A DNA stretch of 64,000 nt from REEP01 sp964517265 (lineage in GTDB: Bacteria; Pseudomonadota; Alphaproteobacteria; Rhodospirillales; Defluviicoccaceae): assembly GCA_964517265.1 (NCBI GenBank), contig CAZFBS010000006.1:14677-78676 (forward strand). The letters are read 5' to 3'. Positions 52,639 through 61,329 of this stretch are shown one piece after another (position 1 is the stretch's first letter; the number at the start of each line of letters is the position of its first letter). Position numbers and translations under genes: made by a program. Below the pieces are notes generated by a model. That model had not been told where the DNA came from. It did not search any database and saw nothing but the letters and a program-made list of their open reading frames with translations.

Positions 52639-54525
52639 GTGGCAATCGAAATAAACCATTTGGGGGACCTTCGGTCGAAGCACATGCAAAGGTTTTTTCG
52701 CGAAGCGGTGACGGAGCGCGGCCTTGTTGTCCTCATTTTCGGGATCGCGTTGCTTTATGTGGCATTGGCGTTGACCCCATCCCACTACGCTGTGGGGTTG
52801 AAGATACTGGGAGTCGACGCCGCCCCCCTCTTCGGCAAGGCACGCCCTATTCGCTCCGATGAGTGGATCGTAATGACGCCTTTCTTCCAGATCGCCGTTC
52901 TTGGCGACTTCAGCACGACCAATACGATTTCCCCCTATCACGAGGCATTGAAGAGTTTTTATGCGCTGCCAATCCTAGACTGGTCGCTCATTTTCAAGCC
53001 TCAACTCTGGGGCTTCTGGGTGCTGCCGCCCGCCTATGCCTATTCGCTCTACTTCGCCACTCTCTGGGTCAGCTTCCTCACGGGCTATACAATTCTCCTT
53101 CGTCAGCTCGGCGCGTCTCTGTGGATCGCAGCGGCGGGATCGGTCGCCCTCTACTCCTCCCATTTGGTCCAGGTCTGGTGGACAACGCACGGGCCGACAT
53201 TCGACCTCGCCCCTTGGCCACTGGTCGTGTTGCTGCTGCCGATGCGGCCGATCTTCAAGGCACCCCTGCTGTTCTGGGCAAGCTCGGTCTGGATATTCGG
53301 GTTCGTCTATCCGCCCTTCATCATACCGGCAGGTTTTGCGTTGGGCGTTCTGTTGCTTGCCTTCCGCCGTGACGTGATCACAACCGGCACCATCATTGCC
53401 GGCGCGGTTGCCATGATCGGGCTTGCCCTGGTGTTTCTCAGCTACTTCGGCGACCTGATCGACATCATGGCGGGTACGGTCTACCCCGGTCAACGATTTG
53501 TGGGAGGAGGCGGGGTTGGAGAGGCCAAGGTCCTGGCGCATCTGCTCCCCTACTTCACAACGGTTAAATTTTCGCCCCTGCTGGGTGCCAGCAACGAATG
53601 TGAGGTGGCGGTCGTCTCGACCCTGTTGCCGTTGACCCTGCTCTTTTTCACGCAATACAAATCGGTGATTGCGTACGCGCGCAGCAACGTGTTGTCGATC
53701 ATGATCGCCGGGATCGGACTGGCGATGATGCTGGCTTGGATGATCCTGCCGGTGCCGGCGCAGCTCGGTCATTTGCTTCTCTGGTCGCAAGTACAGCCGC
53801 CGCGCATGGCATGGGGTTTTGGCCTGCTATTGACGCTGTCGGCGGTGGCGATTGCCTCGCGTCTGCAGTTTATCCTCTCCTGGCCGCGATTTGTGGGATT
53901 CGCTCTGACCCTCCTCGCCGCGTGGCTGGCGTCGAAAGTCGGATTCACCGCCATCTGGTCGCAAGCTTACGATGGCCCAGTGGAGGCACTTTCGGAGAGC
54001 TGGTTCGACTGGATTGCCATCGTTCCGTTCGGCATCGCGGCGCTTCTTGCTGCGCGCTATACAGCGATCCGGCGCGACCCGGCTCCTGTTCTCTTTGCAT
54101 CCGCCGCCATCACCGGCCTTGTGACGTTCGGCACGTTCAATCCGCTGCAGCCCGCCCACCTCATCTTCAATGTGCCCGATACGCCTCTCCAGCAGCAGCT
54201 CCGCACGGAGGTACAGGAAAGTCCGAACGGCTGGACCATCGTGCCAGGCATGTATGGAGCGTTGCTCAACGGTGCCGGCATCCCCGCAATCAACCACACG
54301 CTCATGGCGCCTGAGCTCGACTTCTTCCGACGCGTATTTCCCGACCTGCCAGCGGACCAGTTCAACCAGACGTTCAACCGCTACGCGCATATCGTTCCGC
54401 AGGAGGGAGCTGAACCCTACTCACCGTACCCCGATGTCGCGGTGGTGCCGATAGAGCCCTTCATGAGGCCCGACCGCGGCTTTAATGGCAGAGCAGATTC
54501 CTCTCTGCTGCCTGAATCCGATTGA
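52639..54525 (+). CDS. Large polytopic membrane protein, GT-C-like (DUF7657-type)
   Basis: 628 residues with at least a dozen hydrophobic segments between about 24 and 510. The first extracytoplasmic loop reads FGKARPIRSDEWIVMTPFFQIA; the IRSDEW motif with an acidic pair after the first helix is typical of bacterial GT-C-fold-like membrane proteins of the DUF7657 group. The C-terminal approx. 110 residues are soluble (VPDTPLQQQL, GWTIVPGMYGALLNGAGIPAINHT). I infer a polyprenyl-phosphate-sugar-dependent glycosyltransferase because a GtrB-like and a GtrA-like gene follow. GTG 52639 is used; ATG 52684 is a reasonable alternative. Codon use is less GC-biased than in the flanking genes. Confidence 0.65.
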   Translation: MAIEINHLGDLRSKHMQRFFREAVTERGLVVLIFGIALLYVALALTPSHYAVGLKILGVDAAPLFGKARPIRSDEWIVMTPFFQIAVLGDFSTTNTISPYHEALKSFYALPILDWSLIFKPQLWGFWVLPPAYAYSLYFATLWVSFLTGYTILLRQLGASLWIAAAGSVALYSSHLVQVWWTTHGPTFDLAPWPLVVLLLPMRPIFKAPLLFWASSVWIFGFVYPPFIIPAGFALGVLLLAFRRDVITTGTIIAGAVAMIGLALVFLSYFGDLIDIMAGTVYPGQRFVGGGGVGEAKVLAHLLPYFTTVKFSPLLGASNECEVAVVSTLLPLTLLFFTQYKSVIAYARSNVLSIMIAGIGLAMMLAWMILPVPAQLGHLLLWSQVQPPRMAWGFGLLLTLSAVAIASRLQFILSWPRFVGFALTLLAAWLASKVGFTAIWSQAYDGPVEALSESWFDWIAIVPFGIAALLAARYTAIRRDPAPVLFASAAITGLVTFGTFNPLQPAHLIFNVPDTPLQQQLRTEVQESPNGWTIVPGMYGALLNGAGIPAINHTLMAPELDFFRRVFPDLPADQFNQTFNRYAHIVPQEGAEPYSPYPDVAVVPIEPFMRPDRGFNGRADSSLLPESD

Positions 54526-54717
54526 AGCGGTAAAAAAAATCCTAGCGGTACATGAGGGCCAAAGTCCGGGAGAGCGCGCAGGCAATGGAGCTGTTGCTCT
54601 TTGCGTCTGAATCAGCTACTTCACCCTGCGAGGCACACAGCAACGCTTTTGACGAGGAAGCGCCTCGGACGGGACAGCGCCTCGCCAAATTCCAATACGA
54701 GATGACGTCAAAGGTTC

Positions 54718-55860
54718 ATGGAAATCACGATACTCATGCCTTGCCTGAACGAAGCCGAAACCTTGGCCGTATGCATTCGTAAGGCAAGAGCATTTCTCCG
54801 CCATCACAATATAGATGGTGAGGTCCTGATCGCTGATAATGGTTCGACGGATGGCTCTCAGGACATAGCCATCGCTGAAGGAGCAAGGGTTGTCGCTGTC
54901 GAGACTCGCGGCTATGGCGCTGCCCTTATCGGAGGCATCGAGGCTGCCCGGGGCCTGTACGTGATCATGGGCGATGCTGACGACTCCTATGACTTCTCCG
55001 CCCTCATGCCCTTCGTGGCGGGACTTCGCAACGGCGCGGACGTCGTCATGGGTAATCGCTTCCAGGGCGGCATCAAGCCCGACGCTATGCCCTTCCTGCA
55101 TAGGTATGTGGGCAATCCTGTCCTCAGTTGGCTCGGGCGCTTGTTCTTCAAAATTAAGATAGGCGACTTTCATTGCGGCCTGCGCGGATACCGCCGGGAC
55201 AGAATAAGGGACCTCGGTCTGCGGACGACAGGCATGGAGTTCGCGTCCGAGTTGGTTGTGCGCTCGGCCTTGGCGGGATACCGTATTGAAGAAGTTCCGA
55301 CGACGCTCAGTGCAGATGGTCGCTCGCGTCCACCGCATCTGCGAACGTGGCGTGACGGATGGCGGCATCTAAGCTTTTTGCTGATATACAGCCCGCGATG
55401 GCTGTTCTTGTACCCAGGACTCGTCCTGCTGCTGATTGGCTGTCTCGCCGCCCTTATGTTGCTCCCCGGGCCGGTTTTGTTTGGAAACGTCGCCTTTGAT
55501 ATTCATACGTTAATCGTGGTATGCTTCTTCGTGCTCCTTGGAGTGCAGGCGATCGGATTCGCGGCAGTGGCGCGGCGTTTTGCTGTCTCGCACAATCTCA
55601 TGCCGCCCTCCCGGCGGTTCTCGCGCCTTATTGATGGGTTGACCCTGGAGAGGATGCTGATCGGCGCCGCGGTCTTATTCGTTATCGGTCTTAGCGGATT
55701 GCTGAGCAGCGTTGCGCAGTGGGTCGCCGCCGGTTTTGGGCCGCTCGAATACAGTAGCCTCCTCAGAGTTCTCATCCTCTCGATGACCGCTCTTGCCATC
55801 GGCATACAGACGGCGTTCGTGGCCTTCCTCTCGGCCATCACCGAAGTGCCGACGCGATGA
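54718..55860 (+). CDS. GT2 family glycosyltransferase, GtrB/dolichol-phosphate-mannose-synthase-like
   Basis: 380 residues. The N-terminal GT-A domain shows ITILMPCLNEAETLAVCI, IADNGSTDGS and the metal-binding GDADDSYDF (about 81-89), then GNRFQGGI and FHCGLRGYRR. About four C-terminal membrane helices follow from residue 225 (WLFLYPGLVLLLIGCLAALM and onward). This is the layout of enzymes loading a sugar from a nucleotide onto polyprenyl phosphate. Start ATG 54718, 192 bp after the membrane protein. The stop overlaps the GtrA-like gene by 4 bp. Third codon positions are clearly less GC-rich than in purH or dcw genes. Confidence 0.87.
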   Translation: MEITILMPCLNEAETLAVCIRKARAFLRHHNIDGEVLIADNGSTDGSQDIAIAEGARVVAVETRGYGAALIGGIEAARGLYVIMGDADDSYDFSALMPFVAGLRNGADVVMGNRFQGGIKPDAMPFLHRYVGNPVLSWLGRLFFKIKIGDFHCGLRGYRRDRIRDLGLRTTGMEFASELVVRSALAGYRIEEVPTTLSADGRSRPPHLRTWRDGWRHLSFLLIYSPRWLFLYPGLVLLLIGCLAALMLLPGPVLFGNVAFDIHTLIVVCFFVLLGVQAIGFAAVARRFAVSHNLMPPSRRFSRLIDGLTLERMLIGAAVLFVIGLSGLLSSVAQWVAAGFGPLEYSSLLRVLILSMTALAIGIQTAFVAFLSAITEVPTR

Positions 55861-56450
55861 CCTTCAGCGCGCTCCAAACCCTCGTTTCTTTCGTCGGTAT
55901 CGGCATTGCCGGTGCGGCTGCCTATGTCATCCTGGCAACGGTTCTCGCTGTAATGGGCTTGGCGCCTTGGCTGGCAAGCATGCTGAGCTACGGCGCACTC
56001 ATTCCGCTCGTCTACATCGGGCAACGCACATTGACCTTTCGGTCAGAAGTTGCTCACCGCTCATCATTCCCGAAATACATCGCAAGCCAAGTGCTCGGCT
56101 TGGGACTCTCCGTCACGCTGCCCTACCTGGTCGCTAACAGGCTCCCCCCGGTGGTCGCATTCGCTACCGTTGCCCTGACCATAGCCGTCACCAACTTTTT
56201 TCTCTTGAAATGGTGGGCGTTCCGCCCCTCGACCAATCTTGCTGACGCGTGCGGCTCACAAGAACCGGTAATGGCGATCCTCGCAAGACGTTTCATTCAC
56301 GATCAGGGCGAGCGGCACGCCACGAGAAGCCAATCACTTCCAAAGAAACACCATGAGGTTGGAGGTCCACCCTGCAAGACGCATCCTCTCGAGCACAAGG
56401 CGTTGAGGTTTGAGAGACGCACAAAGGGAAACCAAGTCGGCGCGCCCTAG
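55857..56450 (+). CDS. GtrA-like membrane protein with aberrant C-terminal tail
   Basis: 197 residues. The first approx. 130 are a GtrA family domain of four helices (SFVGIGIAGAAAYVILATVL, FPKYIASQVLGLGLSVTLPYLV, FATVALTIAVTNFFLLKWWAF), the presumed flippase of polyprenyl-phosphate sugars. Family members normally stop soon after the KWW-F segment. Here the frame runs on for about 65 polar residues, the last 117 bp antisense to the 3' end of the convergent methyltransferase. A lost stop codon is the simplest reading. Coupled to the GtrB-like gene by ATGA. Confidence 0.8.
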   Translation: MTFSALQTLVSFVGIGIAGAAAYVILATVLAVMGLAPWLASMLSYGALIPLVYIGQRTLTFRSEVAHRSSFPKYIASQVLGLGLSVTLPYLVANRLPPVVAFATVALTIAVTNFFLLKWWAFRPSTNLADACGSQEPVMAILARRFIHDQGERHATRSQSLPKKHHEVGGPPCKTHPLEHKALRFERRTKGNQVGAP

Positions 56451-57008
56451 CAGGTTCAAGTTTGCTTCATCTGCAAAGAACGGTAACTTCAGTCTTTGAA
56501 GCAGCCAGCGAAAATTCCGAGGCGGCAACCAGTGAGCCAACGGCAACCTTGTATGGACCTCGACTGGAAACCAGCGATTTGGGGTCGTTAGGCATGCGAC
56601 CCGCCGGGAAACCCGCAAAAGCTCAAGGATAAAACGCGCTTGCTCGGTGCGGCTTCCAACATGCTCGATCACGGCGCTGCAATGAACGACATCGAAGGAT
56701 TCGTCCGCGAAAGGCAGTGCCTTTCCGTTCGCACGGATAAAGCGGACCCCAGGAAACTCGTCCACCAGGAATCCCGCATCGTCGAGTCCAACGGCAGTTA
56801 ATTGATTCTTGTGCGGGTACCAAGCCTCCAGATAATTGGATGAATCGTAAGAGCGATCACTTGTGGCGCCTACATCCAGAATAGTATCCGTTGCTTGGAT
56901 TTTGCCGACTTCGAGAAAGCGTACATACATTTGCCTACGCATCATACCCGCTACGCGTACCGCCAAGGATTCAGGCGCCGCAAGATTGTACTGAGCGTTA
57001 GGAACCAT
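56334..57008 (-). CDS. Class I SAM-dependent methyltransferase
   Basis: 224 residues. SAM motif I is TILDVGATSD (about 43-52), followed by LTAVGLDD, ALPFADESFDVVHCSAVIEHVG (motifs II/III) and CLTTPNRWFPVE. This is the Methyltransf_11 type often found in exopolysaccharide or LPS clusters; the substrate is unknown. ATG 57008 has GGGA at a suitable distance; ATG 57017 and GTG 57038 are alternatives. It converges with, and overlaps, the GtrA-like gene, and ends the glycosylation block near tRNA-Ala. Confidence 0.85.
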   Translation of the reverse strand: MVPNAQYNLAAPESLAVRVAGMMRRQMYVRFLEVGKIQATDTILDVGATSDRSYDSSNYLEAWYPHKNQLTAVGLDDAGFLVDEFPGVRFIRANGKALPFADESFDVVHCSAVIEHVGSRTEQARFILELLRVSRRVACLTTPNRWFPVEVHTRLPLAHWLPPRNFRWLLQRLKLPFFADEANLNLLGRADLVSLCASLKPQRLVLERMRLAGWTSNLMVFLWK

Positions 57009-57248
57009 ATATGTCATCCCGATTAAGATTGATATCACGTCGTGACGGAGATACTCGATTTCTACCCGTCACTTGCCTACCCGTTCATGATTATTTACCC
57101 GGCGTGCGGCACTTGCGTCTTTATGCGCATGGTGTTTCATCGGTATCGTGAGCCAGCAAGCGAAGACGTCGGATTCTCCCTGGCCGTGGCGAAAAGCTTC
57201 ACCCTGGGCGGCTGCCTTAACAGACTGGTACAGCAGAGAGGACGGGGA

Positions 57249-57324
<76 letters not shown>

Positions 57325-57452
57325 ATCTTGCCTGGCAGTCGACGGGCATCTCGTCCGGGACTCCAGAGGCGCTGCGAAGGTAATCGGCCGGCAGGGCGGT
57401 GTGCAACAACAATCGCCGTCCTCGCCCTCCATCAGCACAACGTTGACACGTT

Positions 57453-57827
57453 CTACGACTTCTCCTCGCGGTCATCATCGATGTGCTCGATAACCTCACC
57501 GATGTCGTCGTCGTCCTCGCCCAGATCGGAGGTATCTTCGATCAAATCCTCATCTTCCGCCTCGATCTCGGTCACATCGGCGTCTTCATCCCCGATCTCC
57601 TCGGCTTCCAGAACATCCTCTTCACCGTCCTCGATCGCGATCTTGTCTACAACTTCGGGAGCGGCAATAAGTTCCGGCTTTAATCCGCCACGCTTGGGCC
57701 GGACTTGACGGCCCGGTTCGGCCACCGTGCTGCAGGCCGGGCAAACCGCCGGCTCACGGCGAAGGTCATAGAAGCGGGCACCACAGTTGTGGCAGATCCG
57801 CTTGGTGCCCCATTCAGGTTTCGCCAA
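57453..57827 (-). CDS. FYDLN-acid family protein (TIGR02300-like)
   Basis: 124 residues. The N-terminal zinc-ribbon-like block AKPEWGTKRICHNCGARFYDLRREPAVCPAC carries two CxxC pairs and the FYDL signature. The C-terminal half is extremely acidic (runs of D/E). The family is widespread in alphaproteobacteria and has no known function. Start TTG 57827 is chosen because homology begins at AKPEWGTKRIC and GGAGA lies 8 nt upstream; the longer frame to 57920 is unconserved. tRNA-Ala is 128 bp downstream on the same strand. Confidence 0.88.
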   Translation of the reverse strand: MAKPEWGTKRICHNCGARFYDLRREPAVCPACSTVAEPGRQVRPKRGGLKPELIAAPEVVDKIAIEDGEEDVLEAEEIGDEDADVTEIEAEDEDLIEDTSDLGEDDDDIGEVIEHIDDDREEKS

Positions 57828-57986
57828 TTGCAGGTCTCCAGTCTTCGCCTCTTTCTGCTCGACGCGAGGGCAGGAATCACGATCCACGTGCCCGCCGTCC
57901 GCGACTGCGCCAATTGCCACTTTGTCTGCGGCAAGTCAAAAGCAAAATCGCGCCGATCCGGAGTGCCGGAGGCAAGACGCGGACGG

Positions 57987-58745
57987 CTACCGGCGGGGAC
58001 GCAGCACGTGGTGGTGGTCGGCGGCATAAAGCCGGCTATCGGCGAACCCGGATGAGGCAAGGACGCGGCCGACCAGAATGAGCGCTGTGCGGGTAATACC
58101 GGCCGTCTTGACGGCATCGCGAACGGTAGCGAGGGTCGCGCGGATGATCCTCTCGTCAGGCCAGCTGACTCGATAGGCCACAATCACCGGACAGTCGGAG
58201 CCGTAGCGAGGAGTGAGATCGCGCACGACTTTGGCAAGGTTGGTGACGGAAAGATGAATGGCAAGGGTGGCACCGCTGGCCGCCAGCGTCTGCAGATCCT
58301 CGCCGTCCGGCATCTGCGAGGAGCGGGTCGCGGTTCGGGTTAGGATCACGGTCTGGCCGATCTCCGGCAGGGTCAGCTCGGTCTTGAGCACGGCAGCGGC
58401 GGCGGCATAGGCGGGAACACCAGGGGTGACGTCATAACCGATGCCGAGCGCGTCCAGCCGTCGCATCTGTTCACCGATCGCACCGTACAGCGAGGGATCG
58501 CCGGAATGAACCCGGGCAACATCCGCGCCGGCGGCGTCGGCGGCAGCCATTTCCGCGATGATCTCGTCCAGGTGCAACGGCGCGGTGTCAATCACTCGGG
58601 CCCCGGGCGGAGCTTCGGCGACGATGGCCGCAGGCACCAGCGAGCCGGCATAAAGGACAACCGGGCAGCCGCGGATGAGGGCAAGGCCGCGCACGGTGAT
58701 CAGATCGGGTGCGCCGGGCCCGGCGCCGATGAAATGGACCGTCAT
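57987..58745 (-). CDS. cobM: Precorrin-4/cobalt-precorrin-4 C11-methyltransferase
   Basis: 252-residue SAM-dependent enzyme of corrin ring synthesis. TVHFIGAGPGAPDLITVRG, YAGSLVPAAI, VARVHSGDPSLYGAIGEQM, YDVTPGVPAYAAAAA and the late VAYRVSWPDERI are characteristic. Start ATG 58745 is 5 bp after the stop of the upstream fusion gene. Last gene of the corrinoid operon in this window. Confidence 0.95.
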   Translation of the reverse strand: MTVHFIGAGPGAPDLITVRGLALIRGCPVVLYAGSLVPAAIVAEAPPGARVIDTAPLHLDEIIAEMAAADAAGADVARVHSGDPSLYGAIGEQMRRLDALGIGYDVTPGVPAYAAAAAVLKTELTLPEIGQTVILTRTATRSSQMPDGEDLQTLAASGATLAIHLSVTNLAKVVRDLTPRYGSDCPVIVAYRVSWPDERIIRATLATVRDAVKTAGITRTALILVGRVLASSGFADSRLYAADHHHVLRPRR

Positions 58746-58749
58746 CGGA

Positions 58750-61329
58750 TCAGGCCGATACCTGCCGGGGGGCGTTCTTCTGGCCATAGCCGCGGGGCGT
58801 ATAAACCCACTGCTGGCTGCCACAGACGATCCGCCGGGTCTGGCTGCTGCCGATCAGCACCAGGGTCAGCATGTCCGCCCGGTCCGCATGCAACTCGTCG
58901 AGCCGGATCACCGCGATCGTCTCGCTGTCCCGGCCCAGATTGCGGGCAAGGACGACGGGTGTGTCGGGAGCCCGGTAGCGAAGGAGGATGGCGCGAGCCG
59001 CTTCCAGCTGGCTCTTGCGCCGCTGCGAGACCGGATTGTAAAGGGCGACCACGAAGTCGCCTTCTCCGGCGGCCTTCAGCCGCCGCTCGATGTCCGGCCA
59101 CGGCGTCAACAGATCGGACAGCGATACCGCGCAGAAGTCATGCCCGATCGGCGCACCGATCCGGGCGGCGGCGGCCTGCAGGGCGGAAATTCCGGGGACC
59201 ACCGCAACCGCCAGCCGGTTCCAGTCCGCGCGATCCTCGCCAGCGAGCAACTCGAAGACGAGCGCTGCGAGGCCGTAGATCCCGGCATCTCCTGAACTGA
59301 CGAGGGCGACCGAGCGCCCTTCGGCCGCCAGATCGAGAGCGAGGCGGACGCGGGCCTCCTCTTCGCTCAACGCGGAGGTGTGTTGCCGCTTGCCGGCAGC
59401 AACCTCGGCGATCAGGTCGAGGTAGAGCTTGTAGCCGACGATATCGGTTGCCTTGGCGAGTGCACGCGAGGCCGCGGGAGAGCGCCATGCCGCGTCGCCA
59501 GGACCGATGCCGACCACCGTCAGGCAACCCCGGGCCCGGCCGATCCGCTGTGGATCGATGGCAAGGAGAGCACGCGCGATGGCGCAGGTGACGCGGGAGC
59601 CGGACGTTTTCTCCACGATCAGTGTCGACTGACATCCGGAGGCGGCCAGGGCGGCCCCCTCGGCGACGCCATGACAGCCGACCGCGCGAAAAACGGCTTC
59701 CGAAGGATTGAGCAGCCGTGGCGCTTCCGCTTCCAGTTCGGCGGCGGTGAAGAAGCGCGCCGGGACTCCAAGATGTTGGGCCACGGCGTGAACCGCAGCC
59801 TCATCGGCCTTGACGTCGATGCTGGCGACACACGCCACAGAAGCGGACGCGAGGCAGTGTGCGCGCAAGGTAGCGTCGACCAGAGCCCTCAATTCGGCGG
59901 GATCGGCTCCCCGCTCGCAGCCAACCCCCACGGCGAGCACCGGCGGATGCAGCACCAGTTCGGCCTGAGCGGGTGTGACCGCGCGATCGGTGATGCGCAC
60001 GCAGACTTTGGCGTCCCCCTCGCCCGCGGCGGTGAACGGAGCGCCGGAGCGGCGCAGCCAGCCGTCATCCCCCGCTTCGGTAACAAGAGCGACCGGCTGG
60101 TCGGCGAGCAGCGCAGCGGCCACTGTCTTCGTTGCCGCAGGGTTGGCGAGATACCAGCCGGGCGGCGGATCGTCGAAGGCGACACCGTAGCGCAGATCGC
60201 CGGCAGTGGTGATCGCGGCGCTGGCTCCGCTCGCGGCCGCGATGGCGCGGGCCACTGCATTGGCCCCGCGATGGCCGCCCAGAAGCGGCACGATGGTGCT
60301 GCCGTCCTCGGCCATCGCCAGCACCGGCGGCTCGCTTCTCTTGTCATTCAGCATGGGGGCAAGGGCCCGGACAAGAATACCGGCCGCGCAGATGCCGATG
60401 ATCGGACGCGCTTCGGCAAACAGACCACACAGATGCGAAGCAACGTCGGTGAACACAGCATCGGCATCATCGATGCGACCGGCAAGGCCGTGGATCGGGC
60501 TTTCCGGCAGGAGCGCCTTGAGACGACGCGCCATCTCAGCGCCGCCCGCGGTGAGCGCAACCAGGACGGGCGCGGTTCCCGCCGCCCCGGCAGCCGCATC
60601 TGCTGCTGCCTTGGGGTGGTTGTGGGTCGCCGTCGCGCCGCCGGGACGGCGGACGAGGATCATCGAAAAATAGGGTGCCTCTTCGCCTTCAACCTCTTTC
60701 AGCGGCAGAACGCGCTCGTTCGTCATCGTCGCCCGCTCGACATACCAGGCACAGTCGTCCAGCCCGAGCCCGCGCAGCACCCGCTCGACCTTGCCAAGAT
60801 GACGCCCAACCTTGATGATCGCGGCGGCGTGAGTGGCGGCAAGGAGTGAGGCCAACGCCGTTTCCGGCAGCGGTGCCGGGATCACCGTCAGAACGTCGTT
60901 ACGACCCGCCAGGGGTGTTCCGGCGGCGGCAGCGACAGCGGCGAGTGAGGAGACCCCCGGCACAACCACCGTGGGGTAGCGCCCGGCAAGGCGTTCGAAG
61001 ATATACATGAACGAGCCGTAAAACATGGGGTCGCCCTCGCAGAGGAGGGCGACGTCGCGACCGGATTCGAGATGGCCGCCGATCTCTTTGGCATAACGGT
61101 CGTAGAGGTCCTGAGCCGGGAAACGGTCCGCGACCATCGGCACCGCAACGACGATTTCGGTCACAGTGGCCGGAACCCACGGATCGGCGATGGACCGCAC
61201 CAGGCTCTCGCCGCCTTGTGGTGCGGGATAGGCAATGACGGGAACCCGCGCCAGAATATCGCGCGCCTTCACCGTGATCAGGCCTGGATCCCCCGGACCG
61301 ACACCAACACCGTAAAGAGTGCCACTCAC
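58750..61329 (-). CDS. CobI-CbiG-CobJ triple fusion
   Basis: 859 residues joining three corrin enzymes. Residues 1-228 are precorrin-2 C20-methyltransferase (CobI/CbiL: LYGVGVGPGDPGLITVKA, LCEGDPMFYGSFMYI). An alanine-rich linker follows. About 254-600 is CbiG-like (LLGGHRGANAVARAIA, AVGVGCERGADP, VASIDVKADEAAV), the acetaldehyde-releasing lactone hydrolase of the cobalt-early route. About 601-859 is precorrin-3B C17-methyltransferase (CobJ/CbiH: VVGIGPGDAAWRSP, DIVGYKLYLDL, VSSGDAGIYGLAAL). Start GTG 61329 overlaps the cobL stop by 4 bp. All three domains retain core motifs, so one multifunctional polypeptide is expected. Confidence 0.92.
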   Translation of the reverse strand: MSGTLYGVGVGPGDPGLITVKARDILARVPVIAYPAPQGGESLVRSIADPWVPATVTEIVVAVPMVADRFPAQDLYDRYAKEIGGHLESGRDVALLCEGDPMFYGSFMYIFERLAGRYPTVVVPGVSSLAAVAAAAGTPLAGRNDVLTVIPAPLPETALASLLAATHAAAIIKVGRHLGKVERVLRGLGLDDCAWYVERATMTNERVLPLKEVEGEEAPYFSMILVRRPGGATATHNHPKAAADAAAGAAGTAPVLVALTAGGAEMARRLKALLPESPIHGLAGRIDDADAVFTDVASHLCGLFAEARPIIGICAAGILVRALAPMLNDKRSEPPVLAMAEDGSTIVPLLGGHRGANAVARAIAAASGASAAITTAGDLRYGVAFDDPPPGWYLANPAATKTVAAALLADQPVALVTEAGDDGWLRRSGAPFTAAGEGDAKVCVRITDRAVTPAQAELVLHPPVLAVGVGCERGADPAELRALVDATLRAHCLASASVACVASIDVKADEAAVHAVAQHLGVPARFFTAAELEAEAPRLLNPSEAVFRAVGCHGVAEGAALAASGCQSTLIVEKTSGSRVTCAIARALLAIDPQRIGRARGCLTVVGIGPGDAAWRSPAASRALAKATDIVGYKLYLDLIAEVAAGKRQHTSALSEEEARVRLALDLAAEGRSVALVSSGDAGIYGLAALVFELLAGEDRADWNRLAVAVVPGISALQAAAARIGAPIGHDFCAVSLSDLLTPWPDIERRLKAAGEGDFVVALYNPVSQRRKSQLEAARAILLRYRAPDTPVVLARNLGRDSETIAVIRLDELHADRADMLTLVLIGSSQTRRIVCGSQQWVYTPRGYGQKNAPRQVSA

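Noticed and set aside
59380..60849. 489-codon plus-strand frame opposite the corrin fusion gene
   Set aside because: Antisense shadow; the minus strand encodes well-conserved CbiG and CobJ.
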